From the NCBI GenBank assembly GCA_016791465.1, contig JAEUWE010000306.1:1-16181 (forward strand): a stretch of DNA of 16,181 nucleotides. Direction: 5' to 3'. Under the pieces are notes generated by a model. The model was not told the DNA's origin. It searched no databases and saw only the letters and a list, made by a program, of their open reading frames with translations. This stretch comes from Pseudobdellovibrionaceae bacterium. GTDB lineage: Bacteria > Bdellovibrionota > Bdellovibrionia > Bdellovibrionales > JAMPXM01. The position numbers were made by a program, and so were the translations under genes. Of the stretch, positions 5,677 to 13,975 are shown in pieces (position 1 is the first letter of the stretch; every line of letters begins with the position of its first letter).

Positions 5677-7590
5677 ATGGCGAAAGCGATTACGTCGAGT
5701 AGTACGGCTGAGTATTTTGCAAAGAACTTACAGCAGGTGGGCTTTTCCTCACCGCTGAAGGCCGTTTTAACGACGCTGAAAGAAGCAGTCGATAACTCAC
5801 TGGATGCCTGTGAAGAGGCCGGCATTTTGCCGGAGATCACGGTTGAAGTGAGAAAACTGGGAAATGGGTCTTCAAAATCAGCGGATTTGATTGAAATTAC
5901 GGTCGAAGACAACGGTCCGGGACTCGATGCCGAGGATTTGCCGAAAGTTTATGGTGAGTATCTTGCGTCTTCGAAGTTTGGCCGTGGTCAGTGTACGCGT
6001 GGTCAGCAGGGTATCGGTATTTCGGCAGCGACCACGTGGGCGCAGTTGACGAATGCGACCGGCGTTCGCGTGACGTCAAAAACGGATCGCATGCGCAAAG
6101 CGGTGCAGGCGATCGTTGACGTCGATATCAAGCAGAACCGCGGTGTGGTGAAGTCAAAGGAGATGATCGATTGGGATCGTCCGCACGGTGTTCGCGTTGA
6201 GTTTCGAATCGATGGCCGCATTCAGTTGAATGGTGACGGCGGTCTTTTGACTTATCTTGAAGGCACGACACTGGTGAATCCGCACTTGAAGCTCAAGTAT
6301 CGTCTCAATGAGGCGGATTGGGTTTCTATTGATCGAGTGAGTGATGTTCTTCCGGATGTTCCTCCGGCAACGCTGCCGCATCCACACACGATGAAGCTTG
6401 GCGAGTTTATCACGCACGCTGGACTTTTTGGAAAAACTGAATTCGGCAAGTTTTTGAAGACGGGCTTTTCGCGGGTGAGCGATCTGACTCTCAAGGATCT
6501 TGTGAAGAACGGGATTCCGAAGTCGATGATCGATACCCCGGTCAATAAGCTGAGCGAAGAGCAATTCAAGAATGCGTTTCAGGTGATTGGCAAAACCGAG
6601 CTTCAGTCGCCTTCGACGCGTTCAGTTTTGACGGTTGGTGAAGAGTCTCTTGCAAAGTCGATCCTGCGCTTAGGTGATGTCGACTTTTTCTCGGTCGTCG
6701 CCCGTAAGCCACGGATTTGCGATTTTAAACCTGTCGTTGTTGAGGTTGCGCTTGCGCGATTCTTGAACCGCGGCAGCGAAGACGAGTCGATTCAGCTGCT
6801 TCGTTTTGCGAACCGGGTTCCGCTGCAGTTTGATAAAGGCGCCTGCGCGATCACGGCGGCTGTTGAAAGTGTGAACTGGCGTTCTTACGGTTTGCAGCAG
6901 TCCAAAGACAGCTTGCCAAGCGGACCGTACGTTTTTGCGGTCTCAGTTGTTTCGCCATTCATCAAGTTTAAGAACGCCTCAAAAGAGACGATCGATGCCT
7001 CGGATGAGTTGGTCGAAGAGATTCGTCGCGCGCTGATGCAGGCGGGACAGAAGCTTTCTCGCCACATTCGTCGTGAGAACAAGGAAGCTGATCTTGAGCG
7101 CAAGATCTCGCACATTGAGCAGTTCGGTCCGATTTTGGTCGATGGCTTGGTGCGAATCTCCGGAGCAAAGGAGTCGCGCAAGATCAAGGCGCAAGAGGGT
7201 TTGAAGAAACTCTTGGGCCGCGACGCGCGCGATGCGGAAGCCGATCTTTCTGAGGCAGAGGTCAAGCTTGCGGCTTTAAAGGAAAAGCAAGCCAAGGCAG
7301 GGCTCTTGTTCTCAACGTCTTCGAAAGAGGATGTGGTTGAGTCCGAGGTCGATGACGATCTTGACGAGGGTGGCGAGGACGAAGGGCAGACTGGCGCTGG
7401 GCGCGGCACCGGTAAGGCAGCGGCGAAAGCGGCACCTGCTGTGAAAGGCACGACGGCGAAAGTCGTCGAAAAGCCGGCGGCAAAGCCAGTTGCGACCACA
7501 GGTAAGGACGCGCGCGGCACCGAGAAAGTTGCAACCACCACGACCACGGGTAAAGACGCGCGCGGCACTGATAAATCGGCGAGGAAGTAA
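5677..7590 (+). CDS. top6B: DNA topoisomerase VI subunit B (GHKL ATPase)
   Basis: The ATPase subunit of a type IIB topoisomerase, an A2B2 enzyme that passes one duplex through another and relaxes or decatenates DNA. Numbered from GTG 5671, the Bergerat fold shows the N box EAVDNSLDAC (38-47), DNGPGL (80-85) and GRGQCTRGQQGIGIS (104-118). A helix-two-turn-helix region follows at about 240-310. The transducer then shows ARKPRICDFKPVVVEV (344-359), NRVPLQFDKGACAIT (381-395) and SPFIKFKNASKETI (428-441), with the expected switch-lysine region. After about 550 comes an unusual tail: acidic (553-571), then Lys/Ala/Thr-rich to 639, ending in a 16-residue repeat. GTG 5671, ATG 5674 and ATG 5677 are consecutive; ATG 5677 is best spaced from GGGAG (5667-5671). 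The A subunit starts two bases after this stop, so the pair is an operon. Gyrase B and topoisomerase IV are excluded by the transducer motifs and the partner. Confidence 0.96.
   Translation: MAKAITSSSTAEYFAKNLQQVGFSSPLKAVLTTLKEAVDNSLDACEEAGILPEITVEVRKLGNGSSKSADLIEITVEDNGPGLDAEDLPKVYGEYLASSKFGRGQCTRGQQGIGISAATTWAQLTNATGVRVTSKTDRMRKAVQAIVDVDIKQNRGVVKSKEMIDWDRPHGVRVEFRIDGRIQLNGDGGLLTYLEGTTLVNPHLKLKYRLNEADWVSIDRVSDVLPDVPPATLPHPHTMKLGEFITHAGLFGKTEFGKFLKTGFSRVSDLTLKDLVKNGIPKSMIDTPVNKLSEEQFKNAFQVIGKTELQSPSTRSVLTVGEESLAKSILRLGDVDFFSVVARKPRICDFKPVVVEVALARFLNRGSEDESIQLLRFANRVPLQFDKGACAITAAVESVNWRSYGLQQSKDSLPSGPYVFAVSVVSPFIKFKNASKETIDASDELVEEIRRALMQAGQKLSRHIRRENKEADLERKISHIEQFGPILVDGLVRISGAKESRKIKAQEGLKKLLGRDARDAEADLSEAEVKLAALKEKQAKAGLLFSTSSKEDVVESEVDDDLDEGGEDEGQTGAGRGTGKAAAKAAPAVKGTTAKVVEKPAAKPVATTGKDARGTEKVATTTTTGKDARGTDKSARK
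7495..7575 (+). repeat. 48-base direct repeat in the top6B tail
   Basis: Two copies (7495-7527 and 7543-7575) are offset by 48 bases and differ at only a few positions. They encode GKDARGTEKVA and GKDARGTDKSA near the C-terminus. The offset is a whole number of codons, so copy-number change would keep the reading frame. Confidence 0.75.
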
Positions 7591-7592
7591 TC

Positions 7593-8756
7593 ATGGATAA
7601 AGTCATTCGAATCCGCAAACTCACGAAGGATATTCCAAAAGAGGTTCGCCTGCTTTGCGACTCGATGCTCGAGGAACTTGAGAAAGCAAATCGCCCGGTT
7701 CTTGAGGCGGTGAAGTGTTCGCTTGATAACTCGTTTTATAACCCGAAGGTCGGCTATCTGACTCCGGGCGATAAGCGGGTGCGTACGGAGCTGAACGTTT
7801 CAAGTGTGCAGAAAATGGCGCGAGTCGTATTCATGCTCGAGGTCTTACTTGGAAACTTGCAGTCGGGTGCTGTGAACACGAAGCGTGAGCTTTATTATAT
7901 CTCAAAAGGTAAAGTGAAGAAGGACCCGAAACTCAAGGCGCTTGATTTTGCTGGCCAAGATGAGAGCGATGCGATCATCGACTTCGTTGGCGACATGCTT
8001 GAGGTTTATCGCGAGGAATTGAATTGCTTCGCGAACGATCGCGGTGGACAGACGTATTCACAGCAACTGGTCGTCACCGAAACACTTCCGGACGACTCGA
8101 AAGCTGTCGTTGATCTTTCGGCCCTTGGAACGACGCCGTTTCAGCCGAAGAACAAGCCGCAGGCGCTGACGTTAAAAGCGAAGAAGAAAATCGAGTTTTG
8201 CTTGGTTGTTGAGTCAGAAGGTACGGCGGGCTCGCTTGTTGCGAACGGTATGACTCGTCGACACAACTGCATTGTGATGGGTGCGCAGGGCGTTCCCTCC
8301 AACGGCGTTCGCGGTTGGTGCAAACTGATTCAAGAGCAGCTCAAAGTTCCAATGTTCTTTTGCGGAGATCTTGACGCGTACACGGTTCAGAATATCTATC
8401 GCACATTGAAGGCGGGCTCGGCTGCGTCGCTGATTCGAAACGCTGACTTCTCGGCTCCCGATGTTCACTTCTTGGGTGTGTTGCCTGAGGACGTGAAGAA
8501 GTATGACCTCGATTGCTACAACGTGAATGAGCGCGATCCGGCCGAAGCGCGTTCGCTTAAGAAAGCGAAAGACGCTCTTCAGAACGATCCGTTCTTTCAG
8601 GATAAAAAGAATAAGAAGCTCGCACAGATTCTTGAGTGGTTGATCAAGAACAAAAAGCGTTGCGAGCAGCAGGCGTTCTACGCGGTCGATCCGAAAGATC
8701 CACAGGCGTTTGAGAAGATCCTGGTCGATAAAATTCGTAGCGGCTCGTATATTTAA
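7593..8756 (+). CDS. top6A: DNA topoisomerase VI subunit A (Spo11-like cleavage subunit)
   Basis: The DNA-cleaving subunit, homologous to eukaryotic Spo11. The winged-helix domain carries NTKRELYY (95-102); the second Tyr, Y102, is the expected nucleophile that forms the 5'-phosphotyrosyl link. The Toprim domain follows with metal Glu 207 in CLVVESEG and D259/D261 in FFCGDLDAYT, preceded by GVPSNGVRGW, which matches the family's GxPd..tR segment. At 387 residues it is slightly longer than archaeal subunits. Two Toprim positions differ from the archaeal pattern: the usual EK is ES, and the DxDPxG loop reads DLDAYT. A strong GAGGAAG ribosome site lies inside the end of top6B, with the ATG two bases after the top6B stop, which suggests translational coupling and balanced subunit amounts. 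Confidence 0.96.
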   Translation: MDKVIRIRKLTKDIPKEVRLLCDSMLEELEKANRPVLEAVKCSLDNSFYNPKVGYLTPGDKRVRTELNVSSVQKMARVVFMLEVLLGNLQSGAVNTKRELYYISKGKVKKDPKLKALDFAGQDESDAIIDFVGDMLEVYREELNCFANDRGGQTYSQQLVVTETLPDDSKAVVDLSALGTTPFQPKNKPQALTLKAKKKIEFCLVVESEGTAGSLVANGMTRRHNCIVMGAQGVPSNGVRGWCKLIQEQLKVPMFFCGDLDAYTVQNIYRTLKAGSAASLIRNADFSAPDVHFLGVLPEDVKKYDLDCYNVNERDPAEARSLKKAKDALQNDPFFQDKKNKKLAQILEWLIKNKKRCEQQAFYAVDPKDPQAFEKILVDKIRSGSYI

Positions 8757-8768
8757 AAGTCTGGATTC

Positions 8769-8791
8769 TGGCCTTTTTCGACTAAAGGCTA
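8769..8791 (+). terminator. Terminator-like hairpin after the topoisomerase VI operon
   Basis: GCCTTT (8771-8776) pairs with AAAGGC (8784-8789) around a seven-base loop, and flanking G-T and T-A pairs lengthen it to eight. It begins 13 bases after the top6A stop. No T-run follows it, so intrinsic termination is uncertain. The rest of 8792-8880 shows no supported element. Confidence 0.35.
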
Positions 8792-8880
8792 AACGATTGT
8801 GGAAGAGCGGTGGATGGGAGGCGAGACTCCTGTCCAGAGTTGAGGCGCTTTCAAGTTCCTGACTTTGGCTGGCCCATTTC

Positions 8881-8896
8881 CCCTACTAAACTAGGG
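8881..8896 (+). promoter_or_regulatory. Small inverted repeat covering the ribosome site of the metalloprotease gene
   Basis: CCCTA (8881-8885) and TAGGG (8892-8896) flank a six-base loop just before the start codon. The right arm contains the AGGG that would serve as ribosome-binding site, so the hairpin could mask it, or the repeat could be a small operator. Confidence 0.25.
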
Positions 8897-8898
8897 AA

Positions 8899-10815
8899 GT
8901 GATACTGCTGTTGCCATTGCGTCCTATATTGAGACGCTCTCTTTCTATCGTTCTTCATCTTGGCTTGAGTGGCGCGGTACTCTCGGCGTGTACGGCAAAA
9001 CAAGAGGACGCGTCGACCGGACTTGTTTGTCCTGCCGGCGGCGTCATGAAGCCATCAAGCGATGAGCCGATTGTGTTTCCCATTCTTGCCGTTTCAGAAC
9101 CGGTGATGTCGAGTGCGGTTTCGGCCCTTGCGACTTTGACAGTATCGGGCACAGCCCAATACGAGCGCTATGAGCCGACCACGACTGGCGGCGCACAGAT
9201 GAATTACACATCGAAGGCGACGCTTCCGGTTCGGCGCGCGGTGGTGCAGGTTCTGCGCGGAACGACTCCGATTGCGTCGGGCTCGACCAATGATAGCGGC
9301 GCATACTCGATCTCTTACACGGGTACAGTTGGTGAGGCGCTCACGGTTCGAGTGCAGGCGCGCTCGGTTGTGACCAGCTATACTCCCGATAGCATTTCGC
9401 CTGACAACTGCAGTGGCGGGAGCTGGGATTTGCGCGTCGTGAACAATGTGACGGGCTCAAGCGCCTCGCAGTCTGATCCAACTCAGCGTCCGCAGTACGC
9501 CGTTGATGCGGCCTATACTGCTGCCGCAAGCAACACGGTCAATGTGCTAGCGACAACAACTTCTGGCGGCGGGACAACGTTTGCGAGCCGACAGAGCGGT
9601 CCATTTGCGCTTTTGGATACTGCGATATCGGGTCTTGAGACCGCATGTCAGGGGCGGGCCGCGATTAATTTTCCGCTTCTCTATATCAACTGGAGTGTCG
9701 ACAATACGACGACCAGTGCAAACCGCTATGACGGAAATATCGGCACAAGCTTTTTCACGACCGAAGGATCAAGCTCGCAAGCGAACCTCTACATTCTGGG
9801 GAAGGATGATGTCGACACCGACGAGTTTGACCACCATGTCGTGGCACACGAGTTTGGACACTATCTCGAGAATAAAATTTATCGCTCGGACTCAATTGGT
9901 GGAAGTCACAGCTTGGGTGATTCGCTTGATCCGCGCGTCGCTTTTGGTGAAGGCTTTGGCAACGCGTTCTCTGGAATCGTTCATTCCGATCCGCTCTACA
10001 TCGATACAAACTCGACCAATCAGGGCGCTGGCTTTTCGATCAACGTTTCAACTGCGCCTTCGGCAGCAGATGACAAAGGCCCTTGGTCCGAGCGTGCGAT
10101 GCAGTACCTGCTCTATACGCTTTGGGTGAACAACACGAATAGCTTTAGTCGCATCCACGACATCCTCGAGAATTACCAGAAAACGTCGCCGGCACTGACG
10201 ATTGGTCAGACCTTCGCAGCTTACTATGCGAGTAAGTACGGCCTGACGGCGCAGAGCTTACAGACGCTTTGGGGGACGACGTTGAGCTCGTCGGCCGATG
10301 CGCTCTGTGTTGGCGTGTGTACCGGTTCGGGTGACACGGTTGATATTTATGACGCGGACAATGATCTGGGCGGTGGATATGCAGCCACCCGGCGCTATAA
10401 GCAGACCACCGGTTCGCTTTTCAGCTCCGATTTTTGGCGCCTGTATCGCACGCTGTCGAGCGGTGCGAATTCGGCGACGGGGCACGAGCGCATTTCGCTC
10501 GGCGGTTACTCCACCTCATCTTACTACGCGAATAAGTACGGTGTGCGTCGCTTTCATAAAGTGGTTGCGACTAGTACAACAACAACTGTCCGGGTGAGCT
10601 CGCTTTCTGCGAGTAGTGCCACGTGCTCGAGCAGTGATCTGCTCGACATGGCTGTTTACTACAAAGGATCACGTGTTGGCCTTGATGAGGCGGCGAGTGG
10701 CTCAACCTCAAACTGCCCATCGGTCACCTTCTGCAGCACAGTGGGTGAAACCTATATTGTTGAAGTTATTGGTTGGGGAACGGTGTCCTCTTACGATCTC
10801 AACGTGAGTCCTTAA
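8899..10815 (+). CDS. Lipoprotein zinc metalloprotease (HExxH, gluzincin-like)
   Basis: A 638-residue exported lipoprotein predicted to be a zinc-dependent peptidase on the cell envelope. Residues 12-31 form a lipoprotein signal ending in the lipobox LSAC, with Cys31 the acylated residue. Residues 110-155 resemble a carboxypeptidase regulatory-like beta domain (RRAVVQVLRG...NDSGAYSI). The catalytic motif is HEFGH (317-321: zinc His 317 and 321, catalytic Glu 318). GEGFGN places Glu351 as the likely third ligand, 30 residues on. The C-terminus (about 540-638) is Ser/Thr-rich and beta-like, similar to pre-peptidase C-terminal domains. The mature chain is low in Lys and rich in Ser, Thr and Gly, typical of secreted proteins. 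The GTG at 8899 is too close to AGGGAA; TTG 8911 or TTG 8917 would give a more usual signal peptide. The next lipoprotein gene follows 11 bases after the stop. The exact peptidase family is not assigned. Confidence 0.82.
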   Translation: MILLLPLRPILRRSLSIVLHLGLSGAVLSACTAKQEDASTGLVCPAGGVMKPSSDEPIVFPILAVSEPVMSSAVSALATLTVSGTAQYERYEPTTTGGAQMNYTSKATLPVRRAVVQVLRGTTPIASGSTNDSGAYSISYTGTVGEALTVRVQARSVVTSYTPDSISPDNCSGGSWDLRVVNNVTGSSASQSDPTQRPQYAVDAAYTAAASNTVNVLATTTSGGGTTFASRQSGPFALLDTAISGLETACQGRAAINFPLLYINWSVDNTTTSANRYDGNIGTSFFTTEGSSSQANLYILGKDDVDTDEFDHHVVAHEFGHYLENKIYRSDSIGGSHSLGDSLDPRVAFGEGFGNAFSGIVHSDPLYIDTNSTNQGAGFSINVSTAPSAADDKGPWSERAMQYLLYTLWVNNTNSFSRIHDILENYQKTSPALTIGQTFAAYYASKYGLTAQSLQTLWGTTLSSSADALCVGVCTGSGDTVDIYDADNDLGGGYAATRRYKQTTGSLFSSDFWRLYRTLSSGANSATGHERISLGGYSTSSYYANKYGVRRFHKVVATSTTTTVRVSSLSASSATCSSSDLLDMAVYYKGSRVGLDEAASGSTSNCPSVTFCSTVGETYIVEVIGWGTVSSYDLNVSP

Positions 10816-10826
10816 GGAGAAACGTC

Positions 10827-11471
10827 GTGAAGAATTCAGGGATGAATTGGAAGTGGTGGGCGAGCGGGAGTGTTTTGCTTCTCGCGGGTGTCGTCGGATG
10901 CTACTCCGCCGTCGTTGTGAAAGAGGCCGGCCAGGAGCATATCGTTCGTAAGGTTGCGATGGAGAACGAAGAACCACCCGATTTGAGTGCGTTAGAGAAT
11001 TTAAAAAATACCGCGAATAAACAAAATGCCGGGAATGCAGCCGGAAATGCACACAACGGCGGCAAAGTCCGTATGCCAATCACCGCCTCTTTTGACGGCG
11101 ACTCTGAGCTCAAAATCACCCAAGAAACCAATGCCGTGATTTCGCTCACTGCTGAGGCCGATCTCAATCGGTTTTCGGTCTATGTTCAGGGCTCCGGTGC
11201 CCTCCAGGACATCCAGGTCGCCCCAATCACCAAGGACCTTCTAGCCGCCGGTGAAACGATGAGAATTGAAGTCACCGTGCCCGCTCGGACGGGAAGTTTG
11301 ATTGTGCGTGCTGTGGGTGACGTCGGTGACTCTACGATGACAGCGTCACTTGAGCTCAAAGTGATCAATCCCAAAGAAGCGACGGCTGCGGCCCAAAAGA
11401 ACGATGGCTCCACTGTCGAACGAGACGGGTTGGGCAACCTGATTCAGTCCTCACCTGCAGGCGTGCCGTAA
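10827..11471 (+). CDS. Small lipoprotein of unknown function (214 aa)
   Basis: GTG 10827 is chosen because AAGGAG lies seven bases upstream, overlapping the stop of the metalloprotease gene; the frame extends 18 codons further back only into that gene. The N-terminus MKNSGMNWKWWASGSVLLLAG ends in the lipobox VVGC with Cys25 as the lipid attachment site. Residues about 50-80 are Asn/Ala-rich and low in complexity (NKQNAGNAAGNAHNGG). Residues about 85-190 look like one Ig-like beta domain (FSVYVQGSGALQDIQVAP, ETMRIEVTVPARTGSLIVRAVG). No enzyme motif is visible. Its position suggests it works with, or is exported alongside, the metalloprotease, for example as a partner or inhibitor, but that is inference. 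Confidence 0.85.
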   Translation: MKNSGMNWKWWASGSVLLLAGVVGCYSAVVVKEAGQEHIVRKVAMENEEPPDLSALENLKNTANKQNAGNAAGNAHNGGKVRMPITASFDGDSELKITQETNAVISLTAEADLNRFSVYVQGSGALQDIQVAPITKDLLAAGETMRIEVTVPARTGSLIVRAVGDVGDSTMTASLELKVINPKEATAAAQKNDGSTVERDGLGNLIQSSPAGVP

Positions 11472-11476
11472 CTGCT

Positions 11477-11497
11477 AAAAGGTACAATGTACCTTTT
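11477..11497 (+). terminator. Terminator of the lipoprotein operon
   Basis: AAAAGGTAC and GTACCTTTT form a perfect nine-pair stem around AAT, beginning five bases after the stop codon. The 3' arm ends in TTTT, with A's on the 5' side, as in many two-way terminators. The remaining 11498-11663 region must hold the aconitase promoter, but I could not assign clear -35/-10 boxes. Confidence 0.6.
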
Positions 11498-11673
11498 GTG
11501 TGGGCGGCGCACCTTGGTCGTCCAGAAAGCGTTGCGTCATTCTCGTACTGTATAGAGTATCTGCCCTAGACGTATGTAATGCGTTATCGCCGCGCCATTG
11601 CTCAAGCTTTTCCGAATGGCGGAAAGAGGCTACAGTTCGTAGTGTTCTTTCTTGAAAGGAAACTGAGGCAAAA

Positions 11674-13944
11674 ATGGCGAGCAAAATCGAAACAACTCCC
11701 GACATGGTAAAAAACGTCTATGCAAAGGCTCGCGAGCGACTGAGTGTCATTCGCACGCGCTTAAACCGTCCGCTGACGCTCGCCGAGAAAATTGTTTTCG
11801 GCCACTTGGATGATCCGAAGAACCAAGAGCTCAATCGCGGCAAATCGTTTTTGCTTCTGCGTCCGGATCGCGTGGCGATGCAAGACGCGACAGCGCAAAT
11901 GGCGATGTTGCAGTTTATGCTCGCGGGAAAAGATGAGGCGGCGGTGCCGTCGACAATTCATTGCGATCACTTGATTCGCGCGCATATCGATGGCGTGAAG
12001 GATTTGGCGACGGCGAATTCTGAAAATAAAGAAGTGTATGAGTTTCTTGCGACGTCGGCGTCGCGCTACAACCTCGGTTTCTGGAAGCCAGGTGCTGGAA
12101 TCATTCACCAGGTCGTTCTTGAGAACTACGCATTTCCAGGTGGAATGATGATTGGTACAGACTCGCACACTCCAAATGCGGGTGGTCTTGGTATGGTTGC
12201 CGTCGGCGTCGGCGGAGCGGATGCCAGCGATGTGATGGCGGGGCTTGCCTGGGAAGTGAAAAACCCTGAGATCATCGGTGTGAAGCTGACTGGAAAGATG
12301 AATGGCTGGACGTCTGGTAAGGACGTGATCTTGAAGCTCTGCGGACTCCTGACCACGAAGGGTGGAACGGACAAGATCATCGAGTACTTTGGTGAGGGCT
12401 GTGAGTCGATTTCGGCAACCGGCAAAGCGACGATCACCAATATGGGTGCGGAGCTTGGTGCGACATGTTCGGTATTCCCATTTGATGCGCGCATGAAGGC
12501 TTATCTCGATGTCACGGGACGCGCAGAGCTTGGAAAGCTTGCTGAAGAAAATAAAGATCTTCTCTCTGCAGACAAAGAAGTGTTCGCAACACCAGAGAAG
12601 TTCTACGACTCTGTCATCACGATCGATTTGACGACGCTTGAACCGCACCTTGTTGGTCCGCACTCTCCTGATATCGCTCATCCGATTTCGCAGATGGCGG
12701 CTCATGCAAAAGAGAATAACTGGGGCACGAAGCTTTCAGCGGCTCTCATTGGTTCCTGCACGAATTCTTCATACGAAGATATTGGCCGCGCGGCATTTAT
12801 TGCGCGCCAGGCTCTCGATGCGGGAATGAAGATGACTCAGCAGTTCATCGTGACTCCTGGCTCTGAGCAGATCAAAAAGACGATCGAACGCGACGGTCTC
12901 TTGAAGACCTTCAACGACGTCGGTGCGACATTGATGTCGAACGCCTGTGGTCCTTGTATTGGTCAGTGGAAACGCGATGACGTGAAGTCGGGTACTGCAA
13001 ACACGATTGTCACTTCGTTTAACCGCAACTTCCGCGCGCGTCAGGACGACAATCCAGAAACATTGGCATTCATTGGCTCTCCTGAGCTTGTGATGGCGCT
13101 TGGAATTGCGGGCCGTCTTGATTTTAATCCGATTTCAGACGAGCTCACAGCGCCAAATGGCAAGAAGTTCAAGCTTCAACCGCCGGTGGCGGATGAACTT
13201 CCGAAGAAAGGTTTTGTCGCTGATCCAGACGGCTATCAGAAGCCTGCTGGAAAGTCGGCGACCGTCGCGGTTGCGCCGACATCGGATCGCCTGCAGCTGC
13301 TGACGCCGTTTGCGAAGTGGGATGGCTCGGATGAGCTGGCGGACTGCTTGGTTTTGGCGAAAGCAAAAGGCAAGTGTACAACGGATCATATTTCTCCGGC
13401 CGGAAAGTGGCTGAAGTATCGTGGTCACCTCGACAATATTTCGGACAACATGCTTCTTGGTGCGGTGAATGCGTTTACAGGCACAGCGGGCAAAGGATCC
13501 AATGCACTGACTGGCGAGAAAGACATCGAGTTCTCGAAAGTCGCACGGTCGTACAAAGCCAAGGGCAAGAAGTGGGTCATCGTTGGCGATGATAACTACG
13601 GCGAGGGTTCGTCACGTGAGCATGCTGCGATGTCGCCACGCCACCTTGGTGGAGTAGCGGTGATCACGAAGAGCTTCGCCCGTATCCATGAGACAAACCT
13701 CAAGAAGCAGGGCGCACTTCCGCTCAACTTCGTGAACCCTGCCGATTACGACAAGGTTCGTGAGGGCGATGCGATCACGATCAAGGGGCTTAAGACGTTT
13801 GCTCCTGGTAAGAATCTACAAGCGGTGATCAAGCATGCCGATGGTTCAAGTGACGCAATTGAACTTAAGCACACGTTCAATGCGGAACAAATTAAGTGGT
13901 TCCAGGCCGGTTCGGCATTGAATCTGCTGCGAGGCCATAGCTAA
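11674..13944 (+). CDS. acn: Aconitate hydratase, mitochondrial type
   Basis: A tricarboxylic-acid-cycle enzyme that isomerises citrate to isocitrate through cis-aconitate, using a cytosolic [4Fe-4S] cluster. At 756 residues it matches the mitochondrial-type subfamily rather than the roughly 890-residue AcnA or the AcnB layout. Cluster ligands are Cys362 (GSCTNSSYED) and Cys425/Cys428 (NACGPCIGQW), the same spacing as in mitochondrial aconitase. Substrate-contact segments include GTDSHTPNAGGLG (161-173), SFNRNFRARQD (448-458) and GDDNYGEGSSREHAAMSPRHLGG in the C-terminal swivelling domain. The start ATG has GAGG five bases upstream, and the gene ends with a strong terminator, so it is probably transcribed alone. 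Confidence 0.97.
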   Translation: MASKIETTPDMVKNVYAKARERLSVIRTRLNRPLTLAEKIVFGHLDDPKNQELNRGKSFLLLRPDRVAMQDATAQMAMLQFMLAGKDEAAVPSTIHCDHLIRAHIDGVKDLATANSENKEVYEFLATSASRYNLGFWKPGAGIIHQVVLENYAFPGGMMIGTDSHTPNAGGLGMVAVGVGGADASDVMAGLAWEVKNPEIIGVKLTGKMNGWTSGKDVILKLCGLLTTKGGTDKIIEYFGEGCESISATGKATITNMGAELGATCSVFPFDARMKAYLDVTGRAELGKLAEENKDLLSADKEVFATPEKFYDSVITIDLTTLEPHLVGPHSPDIAHPISQMAAHAKENNWGTKLSAALIGSCTNSSYEDIGRAAFIARQALDAGMKMTQQFIVTPGSEQIKKTIERDGLLKTFNDVGATLMSNACGPCIGQWKRDDVKSGTANTIVTSFNRNFRARQDDNPETLAFIGSPELVMALGIAGRLDFNPISDELTAPNGKKFKLQPPVADELPKKGFVADPDGYQKPAGKSATVAVAPTSDRLQLLTPFAKWDGSDELADCLVLAKAKGKCTTDHISPAGKWLKYRGHLDNISDNMLLGAVNAFTGTAGKGSNALTGEKDIEFSKVARSYKAKGKKWVIVGDDNYGEGSSREHAAMSPRHLGGVAVITKSFARIHETNLKKQGALPLNFVNPADYDKVREGDAITIKGLKTFAPGKNLQAVIKHADGSSDAIELKHTFNAEQIKWFQAGSALNLLRGHS

Positions 13945-13975
13945 CTCAATAGGCAAAAGTTAATGAATTAAAACT

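Noticed and set aside
6885..7568. 227-codon minus-strand frame opposite the top6B tail
   Set aside because: Ser/Pro/Ala-rich shadow created by the Lys/Ala-rich coding strand; no start signal or motif.
5677..8756. Gyrase/topoisomerase IV or fused topoisomerase VIII
   Set aside because: Separate genes, Spo11-type YY and Toprim in the second, and topoisomerase VI transducer motifs in the first.
11539..11632. Sigma-70 promoter boxes for aconitase (TTGCGT/TATAGA or TTGCTC/TACAGT)
   Set aside because: Spacings of about 13 and 27 bases are outside the normal range, so no promoter is claimed.
11761..12705. 314-codon minus-strand frame inside aconitase
   Set aside because: It is the antisense shadow of a highly conserved enzyme; composition is rich in Arg and His and shows no domain.
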